Shown here in pieces: positions 52,582 through 61,702 of a stretch of 64,000 nucleotides of DNA. The stretch covers positions 172,319 through 236,318 of the forward strand of contig NZ_BOLV01000002.1 in assembly GCF_016861845.1 (NCBI RefSeq), given 5' to 3'. Both the position numbers and the translations under genes were made by a program. The notes below the pieces were generated by a model. The model saw only the letters and a program-made list of their open reading frames with translations. It was not told where the DNA came from and did no database searches. The DNA comes from Lacticaseibacillus suilingensis. Lineage in GTDB: Bacteria > Bacillota > Bacilli > Lactobacillales > Lactobacillaceae. Each line of letters starts with the position of its first letter. The first letter of the stretch is position 1.

Positions 52582-54150
52582 ATGATCAATTGGAAATGGC
52601 TTTATCAACAGCTGCCCAAACCACTGCTGGTGGCATTATTGATTTTTAGTGCCCTAGGTGGGTTCGAAGGCGTGTTAAACGGCTATGTACTCGGCCAAGT
52701 GCCTAACTTGACTGCCGCCACCATCGCTCAACGGTTGCAATATGTCGCCTTAGCCGCTGCTTTGTATCTAAGCACGTATACTTGCTTGTATCTCAGCCTC
52801 TGTCTTCAGCAAAGCGCCATCAACATCTGGAATGTGGCTTTAAAGGGTCACCTCCTTCGGCTCAGCGGCGCGTTAAATGAACCTGCCAGCAAAGGCATCA
52901 ATCGGCTAACTAACGACGCTAACCAAATCGAAACCCGCTATTTTCGCCTCATTCTTGATTGTGGTCAAAATCTGATGATGACAGTCATCAGTATCTGGTT
53001 CGTCTTAGTCGTCAACTGGCTTATGGGCCTAATTTTTGTCGCTTTTTCCGCCTTGACCATGGTGCCAATGGTGATTGCCGAGCAGCCTCTGGCCAAACTC
53101 GGCCAGCGCGCCAGCGAAGCCAACGCAGAAACGGTGGCTCAAGCGACTGATTGGTTAAGTGGACTGGCGGAACTGGGGCAATATGGCGCTGCCCACACCT
53201 TTTTTAAACGTGTAAACCGCGCCTTGCATCAAAGTGAAAAGCGCCTGCAACAACAAACGGTCGCCCAATATACGGCTCAATTTGCCACTTGGTTGCTGGT
53301 GGTACTCGCTTTGTTTGGCCCAATGCTGATTGGTTTTCTGCTGATGGCACATGGCGGCTTCGGCATCACCATTTTCAACCCTATTGACCCTGCAACTGTC
53401 TGCCGATCATGTCACTTTAGGCGTTCGCAGCGTGATCAACGATTGGAGTCAGCTGGCCAGCACCAAGCAGCTCCGCCAGCTGCCGCCTTTTCCAATCAAC
53501 CCCTCCTCTGCTGCTATGCCTGAAGATGGGCGAATAGAGCTGAACCAGACCACCTTGAAATTCGATTCCCACCTGCTGCTACGGCCCACCAACCTAACCA
53601 TCCCCACCGGCGCCAAAGTTTTGATTGCTGGCCCCTCAGGTATCGGCAAAAGCAGCCTGCTTAACCTCATCGCCGGCCGCCTTAATCCTTCGAGTGGCAG
53701 CATCACAGTCGGCGGCCAAACACCGCGGCCAACCAGCGTGACGTATATTACCCAAAGCGCTACATCTTTAGAGGCACCATTCGGGACAATTTGACGTTAA
53801 TGCAGGCCTTCACCGATGATGAGTTGCTCACCGTACTCGACCAGGTGCAACTGACTGCAGAACTCGGCACCGCACCGCTTAAGCGCATGATTGATCCAGA
53901 CACCTTATCCGGCGGTCAGAAACAGCGACTGGCGCTGGCCCGTGGTCTACTGCGCAAGCGGCCGATTCTATTGTTAGATGAAATTACCGCCGGCCTAGAT
54001 GATCACAGCGCGCGTACCATCCGTCAGGTTCTGTATGCACTGCCCATCACGTTGATTGAAGTCGCCCATCATTATGACAAGGCGATGTTGACCGCCTTTC
54101 ATTTTGAGGCCTTTACCCTAAATGCTGGCCACCTAGAACCCATGGCCTAA
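52582..54150 (+). pseudogene. ABC exporter half-transporter gene broken by two frameshifts
   Basis: Three consecutive frames make one ABC protein of about 522 residues. Part 1 (52582 to about 53385) is the membrane domain with about five segments. It shifts near the ATTTTC run at 53369-53374, where one base fewer would rejoin FGIT to [13 protein letters not shown]. Part 2 carries Walker A GPSGIGKS. Near 53756-53765 one missing base breaks QSA from [13 protein letters not shown]. Part 3 holds the signature LSGGQKQR and Walker B ILLLDE. Two separate indels argue for inactivation, or for local sequence error. The intact form would export a peptide or lipid, likely controlled by the divergent Rgg. 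Confidence 0.85.
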
Positions 54151-54155
54151 CTAAA

Positions 54156-54191
54156 AAAGCACTGCCGCCCGCAAATGGGTGGCAGTGCTTT
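54156..54191. terminator. Bidirectional terminator
   Basis: Perfect 11-bp stem AAAGCACTGCC/GGCAGTGCTTT between the convergent ABC and pyruvate oxidase genes. Confidence 0.88.
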
Positions 54192-54201
54192 ACGATTCAG
54201 G

Positions 54202-55938
54202 TTACTTTTCTTCGTCTTCCAGAATTTGCCGGAATGGAATGAGGCTTTCGGCATGATACTTCTTGACGAAAGCATCAACCGCCGCTGGATCCTGAGTTTT
54301 CTTGTCCAGTACCAACTGCTCAACTGGCAGTGGCCGCAGGTCGGAGATCTTCACATCGATCACCACTGGGCCTTTGGCGTCCTTCGCCTTGGCAAAGGCG
54401 TCCTTCAATTCGGCCAAGGTGTGCACCTCAAAGCCGGTGGCACCGAGCGCTGCCGAAGCGGTCGCGTAGTCGGCGTCAATCAGATCAACCCCGGAGTGAG
54501 GCTGCTGAGTATCGTCTTGCTCCGCTTCAATGAAGCCCAAAGACTCGTTGGTCAAAATGACATTGATGATTGGCATCTGGTACTTCACTTGGGTAAGCAC
54601 GTCTTGCATCACCATGGCGAAGCCGCCGTCCCCAGAAATCGACCATACTTGGCGATTTGGATACTCGGTTTGAGCGCCAATGGCTGCTGGCAAAGCGTAG
54701 CCCATGGTGGCGTACCAGCCACTCGTGGTGAACTGCTGGCGCTGGTCCGCCTTCAGGTAGCGCATGCCGTTGATGGTGACGTTGCCGACATCCACTTGGA
54801 AAATCGCGTCGTCAGTGGCCATGTCATTGATTTGCTTGAAAACAGGCTCTACGCGCAGTGGCGTTTCGTCATCGTCTTCAAATGAGGCCATCCAGTCCAC
54901 CCAGTTTTGCTTGTTCTTAAGGGCTGCCCGGTACCAGCCGGTTTCTGGCTGCTGGTCGATGGCGTTGATCAAAGCCTGAGCCGTCTTCTTGGCATCAGCT
55001 AAAATCGCGACATCCACATAGTGACGGCGACCGAACTTGGCGCCATCAATATCGACTTGGATGTACTTGGCATTCGGCTGAATGAAGTAGGCCTGGAACG
55101 GCATGTCGGAGCCGAGGAACAGCACCGCGTCCGCCTGGCCGGCCACCTCAACGCCAGGCTTGCTGGCTACGCGGCCGGCAGAGCCCATGTTCGCCTTGTA
55201 AGAATCTGGCACCACGCCTTTGCCCAAAGCAGAGGTCATGATTGGGGCGTGCAGCTTTTCAGACAAAGCAATCACTTCATCGCGGGCCCCACGTGCGCCA
55301 GTCCCGATGTAAATCAAAGGATGCTTGGCGTCAGTCAGCAACTTAGCGGCTTCGGCAATCTTCTCCGCCGGTGGTTCTGGCAAAATCGGCTTCTGGAAGT
55401 TGCCGGCGCGAGAAACATAGTTGTCCTCGATTTCTTGCCAGCCGAGGTCCTTAGGAATCGTGACCACTGCCACCCCGTTTTTGGCATAAGCTTGCGCAAT
55501 CGCATCATCGATCACGGCCGGGAGCTGTTCTGCGGTCATGACGGTGCGGTTATATACGGAAACGTCCGCGAACATGGGGTTTTCGTTCATTTCTTGGAAG
55601 TAGTTGGTGTTCATGGCACTGGTTGGCACCTGACCGACCAATGCCAAAACTGGCACATGATCCCACTGGGCATCATAAAGGCCGTTCAGCAGGTGCACGG
55701 CACCAGGGCCGGCGGAGCCAAAGGTGACCCCGATTTTACCGGTGACCTTGGCTTCACCAACGGCAGCTAAGGCGCCGACTTCTTCGTGGCGCACTTGAAT
55801 GTACTTGATGGTATCTTTACGGTTGTGCAGTGCATTCATGGTCGAGTCGAACGAACCGCCCGGCAGACCATAAATGTTATGCACCCCCCAACTCTCGATG
55901 ACCTTTAATCCTGCGTCTGCTGCATTAATCTTTGTCAT
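54202..55938 (-). CDS. Pyruvate oxidase
   Basis: 578 residues. TPP-dependent fold: PYR domain with the catalytic Glu in VRHEEVGALAA, a central FAD-binding domain, and the PP domain with GDGGFAMVMQDVLTQVKY ending in LTNESLGFIE. The length and motifs match PoxB/SpxB, which turns pyruvate, phosphate and O2 into acetyl-phosphate, CO2 and H2O2. GGAGG precedes the ATG; a promoter is visible and a terminator follows, so it is monocistronic. Confidence 0.95.
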   Translation of the reverse strand: MTKINAADAGLKVIESWGVHNIYGLPGGSFDSTMNALHNRKDTIKYIQVRHEEVGALAAVGEAKVTGKIGVTFGSAGPGAVHLLNGLYDAQWDHVPVLALVGQVPTSAMNTNYFQEMNENPMFADVSVYNRTVMTAEQLPAVIDDAIAQAYAKNGVAVVTIPKDLGWQEIEDNYVSRAGNFQKPILPEPPAEKIAEAAKLLTDAKHPLIYIGTGARGARDEVIALSEKLHAPIMTSALGKGVVPDSYKANMGSAGRVASKPGVEVAGQADAVLFLGSDMPFQAYFIQPNAKYIQVDIDGAKFGRRHYVDVAILADAKKTAQALINAIDQQPETGWYRAALKNKQNWVDWMASFEDDDETPLRVEPVFKQINDMATDDAIFQVDVGNVTINGMRYLKADQRQQFTTSGWYATMGYALPAAIGAQTEYPNRQVWSISGDGGFAMVMQDVLTQVKYQMPIINVILTNESLGFIEAEQDDTQQPHSGVDLIDADYATASAALGATGFEVHTLAELKDAFAKAKDAKGPVVIDVKISDLRPLPVEQLVLDKKTQDPAAVDAFVKKYHAESLIPFRQILEDEEK

Positions 55939-55988
55939 ACACTCGCCTCCAGCATTTTTACTTACTTTTTAAAAGTCCTAACAACATC

Positions 55989-56016
55989 AGTATACCTGAC
56001 TACTTACAAAAAACAA
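55989..56016 (-). promoter_or_regulatory. Pyruvate oxidase promoter
   Basis: TTGTTT (56011-56016) and TATACT (55989-55994), 16-bp spacer, about 50 bp before the start. Confidence 0.65.
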
Positions 56017-56091
56017 GTGGCGATTTCATTTTCCTAACTAATTCCAATGTAGCACAAGCCTTATGATGACGCCTAACAAAGCGCTCTCACG

Positions 56092-56117
56092 CAAAAAGCC
56101 TCGCCGCAGCGAGACTT
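56092..56117 (-). terminator. Terminator of the mevalonate operon
   Basis: Stem AAGTCTCGC/GCGAGGCTT (one mismatch) with a T5 tail on the minus strand, right after mvaS. Confidence 0.85.
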
Positions 56118-56119
56118 GG

Positions 56120-57292
56120 TTAAGCGTTCGGATTTACTTGATATTGCCGTTCCTGCCCTTGCACGCCAGTGAGCACGAATGGGCCGGCATAGTAGGCAGA
56201 ATTGCTTTGGTAATCGGCTTTGGCGTATGGCACAGCGTCGTTGAACACCGCCTCGTACTCGGTGATCGACAGCTGCCGGCGCTGATCAAGCAGTTCAGCA
56301 TGGGCAGCGGGCCTCAGAGCCTGCTCGTACCCTGACACCAGCTCGGCGGAGAAGAACTCGCCCACCGCGCCAGAGCCGTAGGAGAAGAGCCCCAGCCGAC
56401 TGCCAGCTGGCAAGTGATCCAGCTCGAGCAGCGACAACAGCCCCAGATACAGCGAGCCGGTATAGATATTGCCAATCCGCCGGCTGTATTGAATGCTCTG
56501 ATCAAAATGCTTCAGCAGCGCCGCCTGCTTGGTCGCATCGACACTCGGCAGCACTTGCCGCAGGGCTTTGAGCCCCATTTTCGTGTAAGGCAAGTGGAAG
56601 GTCAGCGCAGTGAAATCGTTAAGCGTCAGGCTGGTTTCGGCTTGGTACTGCTGCCAAACCAGGTCAAAAAAGTGCAGGTATTGCTCGGTGGAGTACTTCC
56701 CGCGCGCCAAAGCCTGGTCCGTGTAAACCGGCCGCCAGAAATCGCCGATATCTTCGGCATGCACCACAGAATCGTCATTTATTACTAGTATCCGGGGATT
56801 GGCCTTAACCAGCATCGCCACCGCCCCAGCACCTTGGGTCACTTCGCCGGCTGTGGCCAGCCCGTAGCGCGCTACGTCTGAAGCAATCACTAACGCCTGT
56901 TTCGTCGGATGTGCAGCAACATAATCGCGCGCCATCATCAACCCAGCGGTGCCGCCATAGCAGGCTTCCTTGATTTCCATCGCCCGTACATGCGCCGGCA
57001 GGTCGAGCAGGCGAATAATTTGCAGCGCACCGGCCTTGCTGGCATCCACGCCGCTTTCGGTGCCCAGTACCACTAAGCCTAACTGCTCGCGGTCAATCGC
57101 GCCAAGCAGACTTTGGGCGGCGGCGGCACCCATGGTCACCGCATCCTGGCTGCTTGGGGCGACAGCTTGCTGGTCTTGACCGATGCCGATGGTGAACTTG
57201 TCAGGTGCCACGCCGCGCACCGTGGCCAGTTCCCGTAAGTCGATAAAAAAGTCCGGCGTGTACATGCCGATTTGGTCGATGCCAATTTTCAC
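56120..57292 (-). CDS. mvaS: Hydroxymethylglutaryl-CoA synthase
   Basis: 390 residues. Catalytic Glu79 (LGTESGVDAS), nucleophile Cys111 (KEACYGGTAG) and the His in LTFHLPYTKMG are present. It condenses acetoacetyl-CoA with acetyl-CoA to HMG-CoA. The start is GTG 57292 overlapping the mvaA stop by 4 bp. Last of a three-gene upper mevalonate operon. Confidence 0.96.
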   Translation of the reverse strand: MKIGIDQIGMYTPDFFIDLRELATVRGVAPDKFTIGIGQDQQAVAPSSQDAVTMGAAAAQSLLGAIDREQLGLVVLGTESGVDASKAGALQIIRLLDLPAHVRAMEIKEACYGGTAGLMMARDYVAAHPTKQALVIASDVARYGLATAGEVTQGAGAVAMLVKANPRILVINDDSVVHAEDIGDFWRPVYTDQALARGKYSTEQYLHFFDLVWQQYQAETSLTLNDFTALTFHLPYTKMGLKALRQVLPSVDATKQAALLKHFDQSIQYSRRIGNIYTGSLYLGLLSLLELDHLPAGSRLGLFSYGSGAVGEFFSAELVSGYEQALRPAAHAELLDQRRQLSITEYEAVFNDAVPYAKADYQSNSAYYAGPFVLTGVQGQERQYQVNPNA

Positions 57293-58536
57293 TGGTTTTT
57301 CCCCGCTTTCGTTCTTAGCTGTGTCAGTAGCCGCTTGGCCACGGCCAATTCTTTGCGTTCGCCTTGGAGGGCCGCCGCCACCAGCGTGATTTCCTCGCCT
57401 TGGGCGCCAGCAGCCATCGCCAACGCGTTGGCCTGCAGCGCCATGTGGCCGGCCTGAATGCCCGGTCCAGCCAGGGCTCGCAGCGCCGCCAAGTTTTGCA
57501 CTAGGCCCAACGCCGCCAAAGCTTCTTGCAGCGTGGCCACCGTCTGGAACCCACCCAGCCGCAGTGCGACCGGTGCCAGCGGCAAGGCGCTAATGGCGCC
57601 GCCTACCACGCCAACCGGTAGCGGCAGGCTAATTTTACCCTTGAGCTGGCCTTCAACCAACGTCCAGGTGCTAAGCGGCCGCTCATGACTGTAGGCGCTC
57701 ACCGCCGCAGCCACAGCGCGGGTGTCATTGCCCGTCGCCAGCACCGCCGCTTCAATGCCGTTCATGATGCCTTTGTTGTGTGTCGCGGCCCGTTCTGGAT
57801 CCACGTGCGCCAGGTCGCTTAACGCCGCGATCCGCTGGGCAATCACTGCGCCAGCCTCGTGCTTGGTTGCTAAGGTCGCCGGGTCCAGCGTCACCGTCGC
57901 TGTGGTGAGCTGGGCACTGGCATTGGTCAATATCGCCACCAAGGCTGGTTGATCCAACCACGCGCCAGCCGCGGCCGCCACCGCCTCAGCAATGGTGTTG
58001 CTGATATTGGCCCCCATCGCCTGACTCGGATCAATCAGCAAGCGTAGTTTCAAAAACCGCTCCACCACCGTAGTTGTGACCTGCTTTAGGCCCCCGCCGC
58101 GCTTCACAATTGACGGGTGCGCCGCCTGCGCCACCTGAAAAAGCTCGGCTTCGTGCGCTTTGAGCACACCCTGGGCCGCGGTTAAATCTGAGAGGTCAGC
58201 GAAGACCACTTCTGCCACCACCCGATGCGGCGCGGCCGTGGCCTGGACGCCGCCATTTAAGCCGGCAAGGCGGGCGCCGTTACTAGCAGCGGCGACCACT
58301 GACGGTTCCTCTGTAGCCATGGCGACTTGGTGCAAAGTCCCGTTCACCGGCAGATTGCGCACCAGCCCCAGTGGCAAGGTAAACTGGCCAATTTGATTTT
58401 CACTCAGATGACTGGCCACGTCAGCTGGCAGCGCCGTGGCTTGCTTTAGCAGCGCGGCGTCTTCAGCGCTCAAGCTGCCTTCCGCCACCAGCTGTTGCAG
58501 CCGCTCTGCCGTGGTCAATTCATAGAACTTGGTCAT
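57289..58536 (-). CDS. mvaA: Hydroxymethylglutaryl-CoA reductase, class II
   Basis: 415 residues. PSVVAAASNGARLAG with the catalytic Glu just before it, PSQAMGANISNTIAE, and the C-terminal GAQGEEITLVAAALQ are class II features. It reduces HMG-CoA to mevalonate with two NAD(P)H. ATG 58536 follows AGGTGA by 7 bp and overlaps the thiolase stop (ATGA). Confidence 0.95.
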   Translation of the reverse strand: MTKFYELTTAERLQQLVAEGSLSAEDAALLKQATALPADVASHLSENQIGQFTLPLGLVRNLPVNGTLHQVAMATEEPSVVAAASNGARLAGLNGGVQATAAPHRVVAEVVFADLSDLTAAQGVLKAHEAELFQVAQAAHPSIVKRGGGLKQVTTTVVERFLKLRLLIDPSQAMGANISNTIAEAVAAAAGAWLDQPALVAILTNASAQLTTATVTLDPATLATKHEAGAVIAQRIAALSDLAHVDPERAATHNKGIMNGIEAAVLATGNDTRAVAAAVSAYSHERPLSTWTLVEGQLKGKISLPLPVGVVGGAISALPLAPVALRLGGFQTVATLQEALAALGLVQNLAALRALAGPGIQAGHMALQANALAMAAGAQGEEITLVAAALQGERKELAVAKRLLTQLRTKAGKNQ

Positions 58537-59711
58537 GGCCGGCTCACCTGCATGGCCACACCGATGCCGCCGCCAACGCACAGCGCCGCAATCCCGGTTT
58601 GAGCATCACGCGCGCGCAAGGCGTACAGCAAGGTCGTGAGCACCCGGGCCCCAGACGCCCCAAGCGGATGGCCTAACGCAATCGCCCCGCCGTTGACATT
58701 CAGTTTGCTTTGATCCAGTTCGAGTTCCTTGGCGACAGCAATGCTTTGGGCGGCAAAGGCTTCGTTGATTTCAATCAGGTCAATCCCGCTCATTGCGGTC
58801 GCCGTGCGCTTCAGCAGCTTTTCAATCACGCGTTTCGGTGCGTACCCCATGAAATTCGGATCAATGCCACCTTCGTTGTAGCCATCAATCACGGCCAGAT
58901 ACGGCAAGCCTTGGGCATCCGCCAGATCCTTGCGCATCAAAATCAGCGCCGCAGCGCCATCATTGATGCCACTCGCATTACCAGCCGTCACGGTACCTTC
59001 AGGTTTAAAAGCCGGCCTCAGCTTACCAAGTTTGGTCAAGTCGGTATCTGGCCGCGGGCCTTCATCCGCCGCCACCACGAGGTCACCTTTACGCGTGGTC
59101 ACCGTCACCGGCGTGATTTCAGCATCAAAAGCGCCGGCTTGCTGCGCTGCCACGGCTTTTTGATGTGAGGCCAAGGCAAAGCGGTCCTGCTGCTCGCGGG
59201 TGACACTAAACTGCTCCGCCACGTTCTCGGCGGTGACGCCCATCGGCAGGCCCGTGAAAGCATCAGAAAGGCCGTCTCGGGCCAGGCCGTCAACGAAGGT
59301 CACATCCCCGAACTTATGGCCAAAGCGCTGCTGCGGCGCATAAAATGGCGCCTGGCTCATGTTTTCGGTGCCACCAACCAACACGGCATCGGCGTCCCCC
59401 AGCAAAATGGCACTTTGCCCTAGGCGCACCGCCTTCAGTCCTGAGCCACACACTTCGTTAATAGTCATCGCGGTGCTATCCGTGGTCAGGCCCGCCTTGA
59501 GGGCGATTTGCCGCGCCACGTTCTGCCCTGAATTGGCTTGCAACACATTACCAAAAATCGCCTGGTCGAGCCGCTCCGGGGCAATCCCGGCGCGCTGAAT
59601 GGCCGCTTTGGCAGCGATGGCACCCAGCTCCACTGCCGACACACCTGCCAGCGCCCCCCCGAATTTGCCGATGGGGGTGCGGGCGGCACTGAGAATGACA
59701 ACTTCAGTCAT
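58533..59711 (-). CDS. Acetyl-CoA C-acetyltransferase (thiolase)
   Basis: 392 residues. Cys88 (NEVCGSGLKAV) is the acyl acceptor; His in NGGAIALGHPLGASG and Cys in LCVGGGIGVAM complete the site. It condenses two acetyl-CoA to acetoacetyl-CoA, feeding MvaS and MvaA encoded downstream. AGGAGGG precedes the ATG. First gene of the operon. Confidence 0.96.
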   Translation of the reverse strand: MTEVVILSAARTPIGKFGGALAGVSAVELGAIAAKAAIQRAGIAPERLDQAIFGNVLQANSGQNVARQIALKAGLTTDSTAMTINEVCGSGLKAVRLGQSAILLGDADAVLVGGTENMSQAPFYAPQQRFGHKFGDVTFVDGLARDGLSDAFTGLPMGVTAENVAEQFSVTREQQDRFALASHQKAVAAQQAGAFDAEITPVTVTTRKGDLVVAADEGPRPDTDLTKLGKLRPAFKPEGTVTAGNASGINDGAAALILMRKDLADAQGLPYLAVIDGYNEGGIDPNFMGYAPKRVIEKLLKRTATAMSGIDLIEINEAFAAQSIAVAKELELDQSKLNVNGGAIALGHPLGASGARVLTTLLYALRARDAQTGIAALCVGGGIGVAMQVSRP

Positions 59712-59762
59712 AGGTTCCCTCCTGTTAAAGACCGCGCCACGCGCTGTCTAATCTTGGCAATT

Positions 59763-59768
59763 ATTATA
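59763..59768 (-). promoter_or_regulatory. -10 of the mevalonate operon
   Basis: Consensus TATAAT on the minus strand about 50 bp before the thiolase start; -35 region GC-rich and unclear. Confidence 0.5.
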
Positions 59769-59807
59769 CCGTGTTGGCGGCGCGCCGACCCTTGCCCTTA
59801 AGAAATC

Positions 59808-59835
59808 TTACAATTTACCGCCTATCATGTATGAT
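59808..59835 (+). promoter_or_regulatory. Promoter of the 97-residue gene
   Basis: TTACAA (59808-59813) and TATGAT (59830-59835), 16-bp spacer, 23 bp before the start. Confidence 0.6.
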
Positions 59836-59858
59836 AGAGCTAGAAAGAAGGTGGCCGT

Positions 59859-60152
59859 ATGCGCGTGATTGATCTACTTGCCTTAATGCAAGACTACAAC
59901 CGCAATACCAAAGTCCAGCTCCGCACCGCTGCCGGCAACGCCACCGTGGCCAAAATTCGACCGGCCGAGCAGCAAGAACAGCCTCAACTGATTCTGGTGC
60001 CAGGCCCAGGCAAAGCGCTCAAACTCTGGGAGTTTGCCGTGCTCTTGGACCAAAAAGACCGCCGGCTGCGTTATCTCTATATTCAAGATGACGCCGCCTT
60101 GCGGCCTGTGTTTGGCTTTCAAGAAGTCGCCGGGGTGCTGGTGGTTAACTGA
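59859..60152 (+). CDS. Small conserved-looking protein of unknown function
   Basis: 97 residues, soluble, alpha/beta: an N-terminal helix MRVIDLLALMQDYNRNTKVQ, then strands TVAKIRP, QLILVPG and a WEFAVLL helix. No signal, membrane segment or known motif. AAGAAGGTGG precedes the ATG and a promoter is visible, supporting expression. Its 3' end overlaps the convergent TIM-barrel gene by 8 bp. Confidence 0.7.
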   Translation: MRVIDLLALMQDYNRNTKVQLRTAAGNATVAKIRPAEQQEQPQLILVPGPGKALKLWEFAVLLDQKDRRLRYLYIQDDAALRPVFGFQEVAGVLVVN

Positions 60153-60972
60153 ACCCTTGCGCCATCTGCTTGAGATACGCGTGGCTCGCCAGCATTTCGC
60201 GGCAGTCTGATTGATCGCTTAAATTGATTTCGTAAATACTGCTGGCGCGCGGATTCAGTACTGGTAGCACCCGCGCCCAATCAATCCGGCCTTGGCCCAG
60301 GGATAAGCTGTCATGGGTCTGACCCATGGAGTCTACGAGATGGTAGTGTCTGACCAGCGGCGCCAAGTGCTTCAAACTCGCCACCAAGGCGTCATTGTCG
60401 CCATGCAAATAAATGAAGGCATGACTGATATCATACGCCAGCGGCAAGCCTAGCGCCAGCAATTGCGCTTCCATCGCCGCATCCCCGAAGGCACAGATCG
60501 GGCTGATGCTATTTTCAAACACCACATGCCCCGCCGCCTCGGCATTCAGTTCACACATTCGGCCCAGCACCACCGCCTGCGCCTGGGCCAAGTTCGGCCA
60601 ATCGCCGATGAAATCATAGCCTTTTTGATTATAACCGCCATGCACCAGCGTCAGCCCATCGACCTGCTTACTCAACGTGATGAGCCGCCTGGCCGTGGTC
60701 ATTACAAAGGCATACTGCGCTGGGTGCAGCGCCTGGTTCACGCACAGTTCATTGCGCTTATCCTGATACCGCATTGGGTGATGGAACACGATGCGCGCCC
60801 CACTGGCTTGCACCCGCGCCACTTGCGCTTCTAGATTGGCCCACCCGGCGGCGGTGAAATCCTCAGGCGTCAGGAAAAATTCAACAACTTGCGGCTGATG
60901 TTGCAACCGGTCCGTCACCTGCTGCGCCGCCGTGCTGGCTTTTAAGCCTAAAATCGGTGAGAACACACCCAT
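60145..60972 (-). CDS. TIM-barrel sugar phosphate isomerase/epimerase-like protein
   Basis: 275 residues, xylose-isomerase-like (AP endonuclease 2) barrel. Candidate metal ligands lie in VFHHP, LVHGGYN, VVFENSI, AYDISHAF, HYHLVDS and YEINL, in the family order. No transport or kinase gene adjoins, so the substrate cannot be named. AAAGGA precedes the ATG. It follows the Mrr-like gene by 12 bp and is likely cotranscribed. Confidence 0.85.
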   Translation of the reverse strand: MGVFSPILGLKASTAAQQVTDRLQHQPQVVEFFLTPEDFTAAGWANLEAQVARVQASGARIVFHHPMRYQDKRNELCVNQALHPAQYAFVMTTARRLITLSKQVDGLTLVHGGYNQKGYDFIGDWPNLAQAQAVVLGRMCELNAEAAGHVVFENSISPICAFGDAAMEAQLLALGLPLAYDISHAFIYLHGDNDALVASLKHLAPLVRHYHLVDSMGQTHDSLSLGQGRIDWARVLPVLNPRASSIYEINLSDQSDCREMLASHAYLKQMAQGFS

Positions 60973-60984
60973 ACTTCCTTTCGC

Positions 60985-61566
60985 TTAGCTCGGCAGCCGC
61001 CGCATCAGCCGTTTCAAGCGCGGCCGGTCAATTAACGTCACGCCTAGCTGCTCCGCCAGCTCCTTAGCCGCATCGGTGAATTCCGAATTCGTTAGCACCA
61101 TCGCCTCATCCAGCTTGTAGAACGCCTGGCCGCTCCAGGCCTCTTGCACTGCCTTGTTACCCACTTGGCCGGTATAGCGTTTGCATTGGAACCCGACTTG
61201 CTTTTGCTTTTTGACGCCAATAATGTCGATGCCTTGATCGCCTGAGCCCTTGGTGGTTTGCAAATGCTTGAAGCCATTGCGCTTGAGCAGGTAGACGCAA
61301 AATTGCTCGAATTCCTCGCCTGCCATGGCATCTACATTCTCCAGCTGCAGGTCTCGGAAGCGAAAATGCCGCCGATAAATCAAGCCGGCATTGATCACTA
61401 CCCAGGCCACAATGGCGGCAAAAGCCACCAAGTCGAACTGCTGCTGCCAAGTATGCAAGTAGCCCCGCGCGAAGAAGGCATAGACCAGTGCCAGCGCAAA
61501 CAGCGCGGTGAGCCACCAGTACAGCTGCTTCATGAACGCCTGCAGTTTTTCCTTCAGTGCTTTCAA
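60985..61566 (-). CDS. Membrane-anchored Mrr-like restriction endonuclease
   Basis: 193 residues. Two membrane segments (about 15-33 and 45-63) face the protein inward; a PD-(D/E)XK domain follows with LENVDAMAGEEFEQF, the catalytic GSGDQGIDIIG (Asp114) and FQCKRY (Gln127-x-Lys129). This is the Mrr_cat type found on foreign- or methylated-DNA nucleases. No methylase or helicase is nearby. The start is TTG 61566 with AAGGTGA 4-5 bp upstream. Confidence 0.88.
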   Translation of the reverse strand: MKALKEKLQAFMKQLYWWLTALFALALVYAFFARGYLHTWQQQFDLVAFAAIVAWVVINAGLIYRRHFRFRDLQLENVDAMAGEEFEQFCVYLLKRNGFKHLQTTKGSGDQGIDIIGVKKQKQVGFQCKRYTGQVGNKAVQEAWSGQAFYKLDEAMVLTNSEFTDAAKELAEQLGVTLIDRPRLKRLMRRLPS

Positions 61567-61644
61567 CCAATCACCTTTTCCTCTTATTCCTACTTATCCT
61601 ACCAAACCCGCACCGCGCAAAACACCGCGTACGCCGGATTTTCA

Positions 61645-61673
61645 TTGAATCTTAGGCTTCGGTTCGGTACGAT
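61645..61673 (+). promoter_or_regulatory. Promoter of the aldose epimerase gene
   Basis: TTGAAT (61645-61650) and TACGAT (61668-61673), 17-bp spacer. Confidence 0.65.
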
Positions 61674-61688
61674 TGAAGCGGATACGGA

Positions 61689-61702
61689 AGGAAGCGCTCA
61701 CA
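61689..61702 (+). promoter_or_regulatory. Candidate cre overlapping the epimerase ribosome-binding site
   Basis: AGGAAGCGCTCACA fits the cre consensus at 12 of 14 positions and lies directly before the GTG start, downstream of the promoter. Confidence 0.5.

Noticed and set aside
61673..61702. ATG 61673 as start of the aldose epimerase
   Set aside because: It lies within the -10 of the promoter; GTG 61703 has a proper ribosome-binding site.
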